Positions 1 to 8,866 of a DNA stretch of 64,000 nucleotides are shown piece by piece. Source of the DNA: Natrinema salaciae (GTDB lineage Archaea > Halobacteriota > Halobacteria > Halobacteriales > Natrialbaceae); assembly GCF_900110865.1 (NCBI RefSeq), contig NZ_FOFD01000003.1, forward strand, positions 801,607 through 865,606, in the 5' to 3' direction. Position 1 is the first letter of the stretch, and every line of letters starts with the position of its first letter. The notes under the pieces were generated by a model, which had not been told where the DNA came from, ran no database searches, and saw only the letters and a list, made by a program, of their open reading frames with translations. The position numbers and the translations under genes are program-made.

Positions 1-1
1 C

Positions 2-472
2 GAGGCCGTCGACCCCGACATCCTGTTCGTCTCGAACGGTCCCGGCGACCCGGTCAACTTCGAGGGCGCGATCGCGCTCGTCGAGGCGTTCGTCGAGGAC
101 ACGCCCGTCGCTGGCATCTGTCTCGGCCAGCAGATCGTCGCCGAGGCGCTCGGCGGCACCACCGAGAAGATGACCTTCGGCCACCGCGGCGTCAACCAGC
201 CCGTCCTCGACCTCGAGTCCGGGCAGGTCGTCATGACGACCCAGAACCACGGCTACACCGTCGCCGATCCCGGCGAGCACCTCGAGGTCACGCAGATCAA
301 CGTCAACGACGACACGCCCGAAGGGATCGACGGCGTCGAGTACGACGTGATCACCCGCCAGTACCACCCCGAAGCGAACCCCGGCCCCGAAGACACCCTC
401 GACTTCTTCGACGACGTGCTCGCGATGGCTTCCGAGCGAGCGGACACGCGGGCGGTTCCGGCCGACGACTGA
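2..472 (+). CDS. carA: Carbamoyl-phosphate synthase small subunit, C-terminal part (partial)
   Basis: The reading frame is open from the window edge, so the start lies outside. The visible part is the class I glutamine amidotransferase domain, which releases ammonia from glutamine for carbamoyl phosphate synthesis (pyrimidines and arginine), working with CarB. Seen directly: the oxyanion segment SNGPGDP, the nucleophile-elbow GICLGQQ with the catalytic Cys, the conserved NHGY segment, and the catalytic His/Glu segment YHPEANPGPEDT near the C-terminus. The spacing of these motifs matches CarA rather than other GATases such as GuaA or TrpG. The C-terminus looks normal and complete. Confidence 0.95.
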   Translation, partial: EAVDPDILFVSNGPGDPVNFEGAIALVEAFVEDTPVAGICLGQQIVAEALGGTTEKMTFGHRGVNQPVLDLESGQVVMTTQNHGYTVADPGEHLEVTQINVNDDTPEGIDGVEYDVITRQYHPEANPGPEDTLDFFDDVLAMASERADTRAVPADD

Positions 473-604
473 CGGCCAACTGCGACCGCGACGTGTCGTG
501 TCGATTCTATGTTTGTTCCCGTCCAGTGGCGACGCCGGCCGTGACTCGAGGACGATCGGAGCGACGAGTGAGCGAGTCCGACTCGCGATCGCTTCCGGAC
601 CTGC

Positions 605-1558
605 TCACTCGTCGCTCGAACCGTCCCGGTCGAGCCTGTCGGCGTACTCCCGGACCGCCGCGTCGTCGACGGCCTCGAGCAGGACCTCGTCGTCGAGTGC
701 CGCCGCGAGCCGTCGCTGGCCGCGGTCGGCGCGCCGGTCGGCCGCGTCGGCATCGACGTACTGCTCGAGGCGGTCGTCGGTGTGCTCCTCGGCGAGCCGG
801 CGGATCGTGTCCGCCTCGAGATCGTCGGGTGCGTCCCGATCGAACAGGTCGACCCACCGTTCGGGGTCGGCCCACTCCGCTTGCAGGTTCGCGGCCCTGC
901 GCCGCCAGTCGTAGTGATCCGCGAACCGGCCCCAGTACCCGTCCTCGCGTCGCAGGTCGCGGCACAACGCGCGGGCGACGGTCGCGCCGTGGCCGGCAGC
1001 GATGATCGCCTGATCGCCGCAGCCGGCGAGCGGCCCGGCGACGTAGCAGCCGTCGACCGGCGTTCGACCGTCGTCGTCCGGATACTCGCGATCGAACCGG
1101 TCGGCCGTCTCGCCGTCGCCTTCCGCGGTGACGAACAGCGCGTCGTCGTCGTCGAGCCCGCGGAGATACGACCCGTCGTACTTCGTCGCGGCGATCACGA
1201 ACCGTGCCGTGAGCGGGTCCCCTTCCTGCGTCTCGAGCCGGAACCCCCCGTCGTCGAGGGACGCGACCGACTCGACGAGGTCGTCGCGGAGCCGACAGCC
1301 CGCGGTTTCGGCGTGCTCGTGCGCCAGCGAGAGGAACGTGTCGACGTCGATCGCGCCGGGAAACCCGAGGTAGTTCTCGAGGGACGCACACCGCCGCAGC
1401 GAGGAGGGGCCGCGATCGAAGAGCACCGTCTCGAGGTCGGCTCGAGCGGTGAAGACGCCGGCGGCGCAGCCGGCGGGACCGCCACCGACGATAGCGACGT
1501 CGGCGTCGAATCCCGGATCGCCGTCGCCGGGTCCGCGCTCGTCGTTGTCGCCGCTCAT
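605..1558 (-). CDS. FAD-dependent oxidoreductase, thioredoxin-reductase-like
   Basis: A 317-aa flavoprotein. Residues about 22-50 form a Rossmann dinucleotide fold (VAIVGGGPAGCAAG), and a later segment, CYVAGPLAGCGDQAIIAAGHG, resembles the second FAD-contacting motif of the thioredoxin reductase class. The redox CxxC of true thioredoxin reductase is not seen, so disulfide reductase activity is unlikely. The last ~100 residues are a charged helical extension. Its start lies 1 nt beyond the stop of the upstream iron-binding lipoprotein on the same strand, so the two are probably co-transcribed. A role in ferric-siderophore reduction is inference from context only. Confidence 0.75.
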   Translation of the reverse strand: MSGDNDERGPGDGDPGFDADVAIVGGGPAGCAAGVFTARADLETVLFDRGPSSLRRCASLENYLGFPGAIDVDTFLSLAHEHAETAGCRLRDDLVESVASLDDGGFRLETQEGDPLTARFVIAATKYDGSYLRGLDDDDALFVTAEGDGETADRFDREYPDDDGRTPVDGCYVAGPLAGCGDQAIIAAGHGATVARALCRDLRREDGYWGRFADHYDWRRRAANLQAEWADPERWVDLFDRDAPDDLEADTIRRLAEEHTDDRLEQYVDADAADRRADRGQRRLAAALDDEVLLEAVDDAAVREYADRLDRDGSSDE

Positions 1559-1559
1559 T

Positions 1560-2735
1560 CTACGCTCCGTCAGTGACGATCGCCGCCACGCGCTGGCGGT
1601 CGAACAGTTGCTCGTCGTCGGGGATCGTCGGGTACGAGTCGCCGGACTCGTAGCCGGGCCACTCGCCGAACTGCTCGGGATAGAGCTGCTTGGCCGTCAT
1701 CTCCAGCTGGAAGAGGTTCATGATCGGCCCCTGGTATCGCATGCCGCTCGCGAGGACCTGGTCGTTCCCGACCGCGGTCAGTTCCCTGCCCGCGGCGTGT
1801 GATTCCAGGCGGTCCCGGACGTTCTCGATCGCGTAGTTCGGCGTGATACCCCAGAGGTGGAGGATGACGTCCGGGTCGGCCTCGAGCATCGTCTCGTAGT
1901 CGACCTGCCCCCAGTCGCCCTCCCACTCCACGTCGGCGAGCGCGTCGTGGGCACCGAGTGGCCGCGTCTCCGCCTGCCAGAAGCCGGGCGTGTTGAGGTG
2001 GTAGGCGTAGAACACGCCGTCTCCCAGCGTGACTCGGGCGACCGTCGGCCGGTCGTCTTCGGGCGGGAGGGCCGACTCGATCCGCGTCCGCGTCTCGTCG
2101 TAGACCGCGGCGAGCGCCTCGTAGCGGTCCCGTTCCTGAAAGACGGCCGCCACCGTCTCGAAGAGCTCCCAGAGGGTGTAGTACTCGTAGCTGTCGGCGT
2201 AGACGTCGGCGGGCTCGCTGTGGACGCCGCTGTGGTAGCTGCCGATCCAGGGGGCGACCGCGTCGGCGATCTCCTCGACGTCGTCGTCGTCCCAGTCGTC
2301 CTGCGTCGTCAGCACGTACGACGGATCGAGGAAGTGGACGTCGCTCTCCGCGCCGTAGAGCTGTTCTTTCGTCACGCCGCCCTCGAGCGGGTTCTCCAGG
2401 CCCTCCCAGTCGAACTCGACCCCCTCGAGTCGGTCGTAGAACTTGGTCATCGTCGTCCCCGACATCTCCGGGGCGAAGAGCGTCTGCACCGCGTCGCCGT
2501 GCCCGAGCGCGACCGCCATGTCGGCGTACTGCGTGAAGGTGACGAAGGCCCGCTCGGGGACGCCGTCGAACTCGACCTCGCCCATCGGTGCCATCGACAC
2601 CGTGTACGAGTCGCCCCCGCTCTCCGAGCCGGGCTCGGTCCCGCTGATACAGCCGGCCAGCGCGGCGCTTCCGGCGGTCACTCCCGTCGCCACGAACGCA
2701 CGTCGGCTTTGGCCCGATCGCATCGTCGCTTCCAT
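1560..2735 (-). CDS. ABC transporter substrate-binding lipoprotein (iron/siderophore type)
   Basis: A 391-aa secreted binding protein. The N-terminus has a twin-arginine signal (SRRAFVATG) followed by a lipobox ending LAGC, so it is Tat-exported and lipid-anchored. The body looks like a PeriBP_2-type (FepB/FhuD) fold: an RAFVTFTQYADMAVALG segment early, then a long helix and a second lobe with DVEWEGDWGQVDYETMLEADPDVILHLW. It would capture ferric siderophores for an ABC importer; the permease and ATPase are not in this window. The start at the upper coordinate is 5 nt from an iron-box palindrome; a second Met four codons in (MRSGQ) is an alternative. Iron control is strongly suggested by two operators upstream. 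Confidence 0.85.
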   Translation of the reverse strand: MEATMRSGQSRRAFVATGVTAGSAALAGCISGTEPGSESGGDSYTVSMAPMGEVEFDGVPERAFVTFTQYADMAVALGHGDAVQTLFAPEMSGTTMTKFYDRLEGVEFDWEGLENPLEGGVTKEQLYGAESDVHFLDPSYVLTTQDDWDDDDVEEIADAVAPWIGSYHSGVHSEPADVYADSYEYYTLWELFETVAAVFQERDRYEALAAVYDETRTRIESALPPEDDRPTVARVTLGDGVFYAYHLNTPGFWQAETRPLGAHDALADVEWEGDWGQVDYETMLEADPDVILHLWGITPNYAIENVRDRLESHAAGRELTAVGNDQVLASGMRYQGPIMNLFQLEMTAKQLYPEQFGEWPGYESGDSYPTIPDDEQLFDRQRVAAIVTDGA

Positions 2736-2740
2736 ACGTT

Positions 2741-2754
2741 TTAGGCTCGCCTAA
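2741..2754. promoter_or_regulatory. DtxR/Idr-type iron box 1
   Basis: TTAGGCTCGCCTAA is a perfect 14-bp inverted repeat with the TTAGG...CCTAA arms of DtxR/IdeR/Idr operators. It sits directly before the start of the iron-binding lipoprotein, where a leaderless transcript would begin, so a bound repressor would block initiation. Family assignment is by recognition of the consensus. Confidence 0.75.
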
Positions 2755-2773
2755 CAATTCAAAAGTCGTTCGG

Positions 2774-2790
2774 TTTTAGGCCGGCCAAAA
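2774..2790. promoter_or_regulatory. DtxR/Idr-type iron box 2
   Basis: TTTTAGGCCGGCCAAAA is a near-perfect palindrome around GGCCGGCC with the same TTAGGC left arm as box 1. The centres of the two boxes are 35 bp apart. A weak TATA-like element (CTTTTGAA on the minus strand) lies between them, so the pair brackets the presumed promoter. Confidence 0.6.
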
Positions 2791-2870
2791 TGTGGGGGAA
2801 GGCACCGTCTCGTCGCACAGCGCCGCCCTCGTCGCTCGAGGGCGGCCGCCGATCGCCCCGCTCGCCGCGA

Positions 2871-3620
2871 TCACTCGTCGAACGAATACGTGACCGTGAC
2901 GCTGGCGCTCACGCTGACGGGGTCCGCCTCGATCTCCGTCGGCGGTGCCGCGTCCTCGGCTGCGTCGCCGCTCGAGAGCGTCTCCCGGACCGGGTGGACC
3001 GCCACGTCGTTGGTCGTGACGGCCGTCGTTCCCTCGAGTTCGACGTTGCGGTTGTCCGCGATGTGGCTCGCTTCCTCGTCGGCGCTCCCGAGTGCGGCGT
3101 CGATCGCCTCTTTTCGCAGCGTCGAGCGCGTGTCTTCCTGTAGCGTGAAGTTCACGCGTCCGACATCGTCGGCGCCGGCCTCGATCGCCGCGTCGATGAC
3201 CTCGCCGACGCGGTCGACGTCGGTGACCGTCACCTCGAACGAATGTGATCCCTCGAACCCGTCGGCGTCTCGTCCGTGCGCCGGGTGAACGCGGTACCGG
3301 CCTTCTTCGACGTTCTCCTCCGGAATGCCGAGATCGTCGAACGCCGCGCGAAGCTGTTCGGCCCCCGTCGCCAGCTCGTCGGTCACGGCGTCGGCGCTCT
3401 CGCCGGTCGCCTGCACGCCGACGCTGATGGTCGCTCGATCCGGGTCGGCGTCGACCTCGCCGGTCGCGCTGACCGTAATCTCGCCGCGGTCCGCGCTCGC
3501 GTTCGCGTTCGCGTCCTCGTTCGGTTCGGAGTCGGTACGACTGAGCGGATTACCCGCACAGCCCGCGATCGCCGCCGCGACCCCGACGCTCGAGGCCGCG
3601 AGGAACTGTCGTCGATCCAT
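2871..3620 (-). CDS. SIMPL (DUF541) domain lipoprotein
   Basis: A 249-aa secreted protein. The start MDRRQFLAASS gives a short Tat signal and the lipobox IAGC at about residue 20, followed by an acidic Asn/Asp/Glu-rich linker. From about residue 47 the protein reads ITVSATGEVDADPDRATISVGVQATG, the characteristic start of SIMPL/DUF541 (Omp26-like) domains, which ends near the C-terminus in SVSASVTVTYSFDE. The open frame continues upstream, but only this start gives a signal peptide. SIMPL domains occur in bacterial periplasmic and archaeal surface proteins; the biochemical role is not known. It is a single gene on its strand. Confidence 0.85.
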   Translation of the reverse strand: MDRRQFLAASSVGVAAAIAGCAGNPLSRTDSEPNEDANANASADRGEITVSATGEVDADPDRATISVGVQATGESADAVTDELATGAEQLRAAFDDLGIPEENVEEGRYRVHPAHGRDADGFEGSHSFEVTVTDVDRVGEVIDAAIEAGADDVGRVNFTLQEDTRSTLRKEAIDAALGSADEEASHIADNRNVELEGTTAVTTNDVAVHPVRETLSSGDAAEDAAPPTEIEADPVSVSASVTVTYSFDE

Positions 3621-3779
3621 ACCGTTCGGTCGACGGGCAGGGAAAAAACCCCTCGCCAAGCTCAAACGGGCCTTTGAGCGTCGAGTCCGTGCGACGATCG
3701 ATCCCGTTCCCAAGGGCTGGTACGACAGTCGAAGACGTTCGGGGGAATCGATAGTTCGGAAGGCACGAATGACTGTCCG

Positions 3780-4721
3780 ATGGACGGAACTGCCGAATCC
3801 ACGGCCGACATCGACGCCGCCGAGAGCGTCGACGAACTGATCGGAGAGACGCCGCTCGTTCGGCTGGACGCCTTCGCCGACAACTGCTACGGGAAGCTCG
3901 AGGCGGCGAACCCCTACTCGGTCAAGGATCGCATCGCGCGGGCCATCGTCGACGCCGCCGAGCGTGCAGGTGCGCTCGAGCCCGGCGGCACCCTCGTGGA
4001 ATCGACCAGCGGCAACACGGGAATCGGGCTCGCCGCGGTCGCCGCCGCGCGGGGGTACGACTGCGTGCTGACGATGCCCGAATCGATGTCGACCGAGCGC
4101 CGCCAGCTTCTGCGGGCGCTGGGGGCGGACCTCGAGCTCACCCCCGCCGAGGACGGGATGGGCGGGGCCAACGAGCGCGCCGAGGAACTCGTCGCCGACC
4201 GCGAGGACGCGATCATGGCCCGCCAGTTCGAAAACGCGGCCAATCCCGCGGCCCACCGGGAGACGACGGGGCCGGAGATCTGGGCGGCGACCGACGGCGG
4301 CGTCGACGCCGTGGTCGCGGGCGTCGGCACCGGCGGGACGATCACCGGCGTCTCGGAGTACGTGAAAGAGGAGCAGGGGAAGACCGAGTTCACGTCGGTC
4401 GCGGTCGAACCCGCCGAATCGCCGACCCTCTCGGCGCTCAGTTCCGACGGCCACGACATCCAGGGGATCGGCCCCGGCTTCGTCCCCGATATCCTCCGGA
4501 CCGAGCTCGTCGACGAGACGCGAGCGGTCGAGGCGGCCGATGCGAAAGCCGCGGCCCGGAAATTGGGACGCAGCGACGGACTGCTGGTCGGTATCTCCGC
4601 GGGGGCAGCGCTGGCCGCCGCCGCCGACTACGCGACCGACCACCCGGACGAACTGGTCGTCGCAATCCTGCCGGACACCGGCGAACGGTACCTCTCGACG
4701 GATCTCTACGCGCTCGAGTAG
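3780..4721 (+). CDS. cysK: Cysteine synthase (O-acetylserine sulfhydrylase family)
   Basis: A 313-aa PLP enzyme of fold type II that would make cysteine from O-acetylserine (or O-phosphoserine) and sulfide. Visible motifs are GETPLVRLD near residue 22, the PLP lysine at about residue 49 in NPYSVKDR, the substrate loop STSGNTG at 75-81, the phosphate-binding GTGGT at 183-187, and GISAGAA in the C-terminal part. The length is typical for CysK/CysM. The start gives a short acidic leader. It is divergent from the SIMPL lipoprotein and stands alone. The substrate preference cannot be read from the sequence. Confidence 0.92.
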   Translation: MDGTAESTADIDAAESVDELIGETPLVRLDAFADNCYGKLEAANPYSVKDRIARAIVDAAERAGALEPGGTLVESTSGNTGIGLAAVAAARGYDCVLTMPESMSTERRQLLRALGADLELTPAEDGMGGANERAEELVADREDAIMARQFENAANPAAHRETTGPEIWAATDGGVDAVVAGVGTGGTITGVSEYVKEEQGKTEFTSVAVEPAESPTLSALSSDGHDIQGIGPGFVPDILRTELVDETRAVEAADAKAAARKLGRSDGLLVGISAGAALAAAADYATDHPDELVVAILPDTGERYLSTDLYALE

Positions 4722-4785
4722 CCGGTCCGGCCCTCGAGCCGTCCGGGTTTTGCTCGAACGGGGCCGCTCGAGCCCGACCGCCGCC

Positions 4786-5856
4786 TCAGTCGAGCGCGAC
4801 CCGACAGCCCGTCTCGGTCGACTCGTAGGCGGCCTCGATGGCGTGCAGGTCCGCGAGCCCGTCTTCGCCGTCGGGCTCGGGATCGGTTCCCGTCAGCACG
4901 CAGTAGCCGAAGTAGTCGAACTCCTCGCAGACCTCGTCGACCGTCGGCCCCGTGTACTCCATTCGAACGTCGCCGCTCTCGACGACCATCTCGTGGGGGA
5001 CGACGCCGCCGAACGGCGACTCGATGTGGATCTTTCCGTCGGTGCCGACCAGTTCGAGCTGGCTGCTCGCGTGGGCGTCGAAGCTCGCCGTACACGAGGC
5101 CGTCGCGTCGGTCTCGTACTCGAGCTGGAAGGCGACGTGTTCGTCGACGTCCGCGAAGGGGCCGCCGCTCGAGTGTGCGGTGGCGTACACGCCCGTCGGC
5201 TCGCAGTCGAGCAGGAACCGGATGGTGTTGAGCGGATAGACGCCGAGGTCGACCAGCGCCCCGCCGCCGGCCAGCTCCGGATCGAGCCGCCACGTGTCGG
5301 GACTCGCGTGCTCGAGCAGCGGGTGCGAGAACGCGCCGTGGACCTGCACGACGTCGCCGATAACCTCCTCGTGAACGAGCTCTCGGGTGCGTCGAACCGT
5401 CGGCTCGGTCTGCAGCCGGTAGGCCGTCATCAGCGTCACGCCGGCGTCGGCGCAGGCGTCGACGATCCCTCGAGCGCGCTCGCTGGTGATCTCGAGGGGT
5501 TTCTCGCAGAGGACGTGCTTTCCGCGCTCGGCCGCCGCGGTCGCGTACCGTCCGTGGAGGGCGTTCGGCGTGGCGACGTAGACCGCGTCGTAGGCGGCCG
5601 CGCGCTCGCCCGCGAGGAAGTCGTCGTAGTCGAGGACCACCGAGACGTCGCACTCCGCTGCGACGGCGGTCACGTCGTCGGGGGAACTCGTGACCAGCGT
5701 CGTCGTCTCGCAGTAACTGCTCGCGGCGATCGCGGGGAGTGCGCGCTGGCGGGCGAAGCCGCCGATTCCGACGACGGCGAGCCGGACCGTTCCGTCGGCC
5801 GGTTCGTGCTCCCAGTCCCGTACCGTGAAGTTCGCGAACACGTCCTCGAGTGCCAT
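4786..5856 (-). CDS. Gfo/Idh/MocA family oxidoreductase, Gfo6 (D-xylose dehydrogenase)-like
   Basis: A 356-aa NAD(P)-dependent sugar dehydrogenase. The N-terminal Rossmann fold has VRLAVVGIGGFARQRALPAI, the family motif CEKPLEI follows at the expected spacing, and the C-terminal alpha/beta domain includes GGGALVDLGVYPLNTIRFLL. The start MALEDVFANFTVRDWE resembles haloarchaeal Gfo6/XacA proteins, which oxidise D-xylose to xylonolactone. A longer in-frame start exists 31 codons upstream but that extension is not family-like. There are no other xylose-pathway genes in the window, so the substrate is inferred from similarity of the N-terminus only. Confidence 0.85.
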   Translation of the reverse strand: MALEDVFANFTVRDWEHEPADGTVRLAVVGIGGFARQRALPAIAASSYCETTTLVTSSPDDVTAVAAECDVSVVLDYDDFLAGERAAAYDAVYVATPNALHGRYATAAAERGKHVLCEKPLEITSERARGIVDACADAGVTLMTAYRLQTEPTVRRTRELVHEEVIGDVVQVHGAFSHPLLEHASPDTWRLDPELAGGGALVDLGVYPLNTIRFLLDCEPTGVYATAHSSGGPFADVDEHVAFQLEYETDATASCTASFDAHASSQLELVGTDGKIHIESPFGGVVPHEMVVESGDVRMEYTGPTVDEVCEEFDYFGYCVLTGTDPEPDGEDGLADLHAIEAAYESTETGCRVALD

Positions 5857-6060
5857 ACCGTCTCTAGGGATCACGGCGAAAAGCTTCCATCGACCGGACT
5901 CCTGACGGTCTCGAGCGGTGATCTGTCGGCAGCGATGAACAACCGACAATACGTTTTCGACCGTTGTATCCGTCGATGGTATTCCCCCGGAACTAACTTT
6001 CGAAGGAAAAATTTATTCAATAGCCGGGACTGATATGCGTGTACCCACAGGTGACGTAAG

Positions 6061-7194
6061 ATGGTCAAAATGGAAACGGCGGAGCTGGAAACCGATCTGA
6101 GTTTGTTCAAATACGACTCCCTCGAGCAGCTGCCGTCCCGGTACCGGGATTTGGCGGCGGACGAGCGGACCGATCGCATCGAGGCGGCGCTCGAGGAACT
6201 CGGCGACGACGTCGTGATTCTGGGACACAACTATCAGCGACGGGAGATCGTCGAGCACGCGGACTTCATCGGGGACTCCTACCAGCTCTCGAAGGAGGCG
6301 GCCGAGGCCGACGCCGAGTACGTGATCTTCGGCGGCGTGACGTTCATGGCCGAGAGCGCGGACATCATCACGGACGACGATCAGTCCGTGATCCTCCCGA
6401 GCATGGAGGCGTCGTGTCCGATGGCGGGGATGGCCGAAGCGCTGCAGGTCGACAGCGCGTGGGCCGAGATCACGGCGGCCGCGCCCGACGCCGACATCGT
6501 CCCGATCACGTACATGAACTCGTACGCGGATCTGAAAGCGTTCTGTGCGAGTCAGGGCGGGCTCGTCTGTACCTCCTCGAACGCCCACAAGGCGTTCGAG
6601 TACGCCTTCGAGCGGGGCGACAAGGTGCTGTTCCTGCCCGACAAGCACCTCGGGGAGAACACCGCCCACCGGCTCGGCATGGAAGACGAGATCGCCGAGT
6701 GGGACCCCTGGGACCCCGAGGGCAAGGACGCCGACGAGGTCGCCGAGAGCGACATCATCCTCTGGGACGGCTACTGTCAGGTCCACGAGCGGTTCCGCGA
6801 GGACCACGTCGACCAGATCCGGGCGGACCACCCGGACGCCAACGTCATCGTCCACCCCGAGTGCCGTCGCGAGGTCGTCGAAGCGGCCGACGTTGCTGGC
6901 TCGACCGCGACGATCTGTGAGACGGTCGCCGAGGCCGACCCCGGCGACACCTGGGCGATCGGCACCGAGATCCACCTCACCAACCACCTCCAGCGCTGGC
7001 ACCCCGAGGTGAACGTCCTGCCGCTCTGTGGCGACGCCTGCATGGACTGCAACGCCATGCGCCAGATCGACCCCAACTACCTCACCTGGGTGCTCGAGGA
7101 ACTCGCCGAGGGACGCGAACACAACGTGATCGAGGTCGCCCCCGAAGAGAAGGAACTCGCGGGCGTCGCGCTCGATCGCATGCTCGAGATCTAA
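6061..7194 (+). CDS. nadA: Quinolinate synthase
   Basis: A 377-aa enzyme that condenses iminoaspartate and dihydroxyacetone phosphate to quinolinate, the second step of de novo NAD synthesis. Seen: the LGHNYQR motif, GVTFMAESADI, NSYADLKAFC, the FLPDKHLGENTA segment, HPECRREV, and CGDACMDCNAM near the C-terminus. The cysteines in SCPMAG/KAFCAS, HPEC and the C-terminal cluster fit a 4Fe-4S enzyme. An A/T element (AATTTATTC) lies about 45 nt upstream. The stop is 2 nt before nadB, which makes the iminoaspartate, so the two form an operon. Confidence 0.96.
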   Translation: MVKMETAELETDLSLFKYDSLEQLPSRYRDLAADERTDRIEAALEELGDDVVILGHNYQRREIVEHADFIGDSYQLSKEAAEADAEYVIFGGVTFMAESADIITDDDQSVILPSMEASCPMAGMAEALQVDSAWAEITAAAPDADIVPITYMNSYADLKAFCASQGGLVCTSSNAHKAFEYAFERGDKVLFLPDKHLGENTAHRLGMEDEIAEWDPWDPEGKDADEVAESDIILWDGYCQVHERFREDHVDQIRADHPDANVIVHPECRREVVEAADVAGSTATICETVAEADPGDTWAIGTEIHLTNHLQRWHPEVNVLPLCGDACMDCNAMRQIDPNYLTWVLEELAEGREHNVIEVAPEEKELAGVALDRMLEI

Positions 7195-7196
7195 CC

Positions 7197-8798
7197 ATGA
7201 CCGAAACCGACACCGACACCGACACCGGCACGGCGACGACCGACGGCGAGACCGCGGACGTTCTCGTCGTCGGCAGCGGTATCGCGGGCTGTGCGGCCGC
7301 CCTATCCGCAGCCAGAGCGGGCGCGGAGGTCCTCCTGCTGACGAAGGCGACGAAACCCGACGACGCCAGCACGGACTGGGCGCAGGGCGGTATCTCGACC
7401 ACGCGAGGCGACCCCGAATCGCTCAAAGCAGACATCGTCGACGCCAGCGACGGCACCGCCGATCCGAACGCCGTCGACGTCCTCGTCGAGAACGCCGACG
7501 ACGCCGTCGAGGACGTGCTCGTCGACACCCTCGGGGTCGGGTTCGACGAGACCGACGACGGCGAGTTCGACTACACGCGCGAGGCCGCCCACTCGGAGTA
7601 CCGCATCCTCCACGTCGACGCCGCGACCGGGACCCACATCCTGCGGCCGTTTCTGAACTACGTCGACGACCACGAGCGCATCGAGGTCCGGCAGGACACG
7701 GCCGCGCTCGAACTGATCACCGCGGAGGGACGCGTTCACGGCGTGATGTCCGACGAGGAGCCAGCGGGCCACCCGATCTACGCCGGCGCGACGATCCTCG
7801 CGACCGGCGGTATCGGTGCGCTCTACGGTCGGTCGACGAATCCCGACGACGCGACGGGCGACGGGATCGCCATGGCCGCGCTCGCCGGCGCGGACGTCGC
7901 GGACATGGAGTACATCCAGTTCCACCCGACGGCGTACGATTGCGAGGCGCGAAGCGGCGAAGCCGCGGCGCGAAACCAGACGTTCCTGCTCTCCGAAGCC
8001 CTGCGCGGCGAGGGGGCCGTCCTCCGCAACGGCGAGGGCGAGCGGTTCATGGACGACTATCACCCGCAGGGCGACCTCGCGCCCCGCGACGTCGTCGCCC
8101 GCGCGGTCGAAACCGAACGCGAGGCGACCGGCGAGGTCGTCCTCGACGTCGGTTCCCTCGCCTTCGAGACCGACTACCCCGCCATCGCCGAGCGGTGCCG
8201 CGACCGCGGCATCGAGGGCGACGAGATCCCCGTCGCCCCCTGCGAGCACTTCCTGTGCGGCGGGATCGACGTCGACGAGCACGGCCGCACGTCGCTCGAT
8301 CGGCTCTACGCCGTCGGCGAGTGCGCCCGCACCGGCGTCCACGGCGCGAACCGGCTGGCCAGCACCAGCCTGCTCGAGGGGCTCGTCTGGGGGCTCCGGG
8401 CGGGCGCGGACGCGACCAGCGAGGTGCAACGCACCTCGAAGCGAAGTGGTGGGACCGCGGAGCGCTTCGAGCCCGAGATCGTCGACGCGCCCGAACTTCG
8501 AACCCGGGACCCCGACCTCCCCGAACGATTCGCCGCCGAGAAGTTCACCCGGCTCACGCGGACGATGGACGAGTATCTGGGCCTCGAGCGCGACCCCGAG
8601 GAGATCGCCCGGGCGAGCGCCGTCCTCCGGCGGCTCAAGGGCGAAGTCGACGCCTACGTCCGCACGCGGACGGCGCGGGACCTCTACGAACTCCGGAACG
8701 CCAGCGTCGTGGCGCTGTTGATCGCGCGGGCGGCCGGCGAGAACACCGAGTCGGTCGGCTGTCACTACGTCGCCGACGACGAAACGCCCCTCCCGTAG
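7197..8798 (+). CDS. nadB: L-aspartate oxidase
   Basis: A 533-aa flavoprotein of the succinate dehydrogenase/fumarate reductase flavoprotein family, oxidising L-aspartate to iminoaspartate for NadA. The FAD-binding N-terminus is VLVVGSGIAGCAAALSAARAG; TDWAQGGIS, ATGGIGALYGRSTNP, QFHPTAYD and HFLCGGIDVD are family motifs, and GVHGANRLASTSLLEGLVWG near residue 385 is the conserved FAD/substrate segment. The C-terminal helical domain follows. Its start is 2 nt after nadA. The Thr/Asp-rich leader (TDTDTDTDTGT) is a low-complexity acidic tail common in halophiles. Confidence 0.96.
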   Translation: MTETDTDTDTGTATTDGETADVLVVGSGIAGCAAALSAARAGAEVLLLTKATKPDDASTDWAQGGISTTRGDPESLKADIVDASDGTADPNAVDVLVENADDAVEDVLVDTLGVGFDETDDGEFDYTREAAHSEYRILHVDAATGTHILRPFLNYVDDHERIEVRQDTAALELITAEGRVHGVMSDEEPAGHPIYAGATILATGGIGALYGRSTNPDDATGDGIAMAALAGADVADMEYIQFHPTAYDCEARSGEAAARNQTFLLSEALRGEGAVLRNGEGERFMDDYHPQGDLAPRDVVARAVETEREATGEVVLDVGSLAFETDYPAIAERCRDRGIEGDEIPVAPCEHFLCGGIDVDEHGRTSLDRLYAVGECARTGVHGANRLASTSLLEGLVWGLRAGADATSEVQRTSKRSGGTAERFEPEIVDAPELRTRDPDLPERFAAEKFTRLTRTMDEYLGLERDPEEIARASAVLRRLKGEVDAYVRTRTARDLYELRNASVVALLIARAAGENTESVGCHYVADDETPLP

Positions 8799-8866
8799 CG
8801 ACCGAGCAATCGCGCCGCTGCCGGTGTGATCATCGCGGTCGCGCTTTCCGACGCTTCCGTCGCCCG

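Noticed and set aside
7302..8765. A 487-codon open frame on the minus strand
   Set aside because: It is antisense to nadB and has no protein-like pattern.
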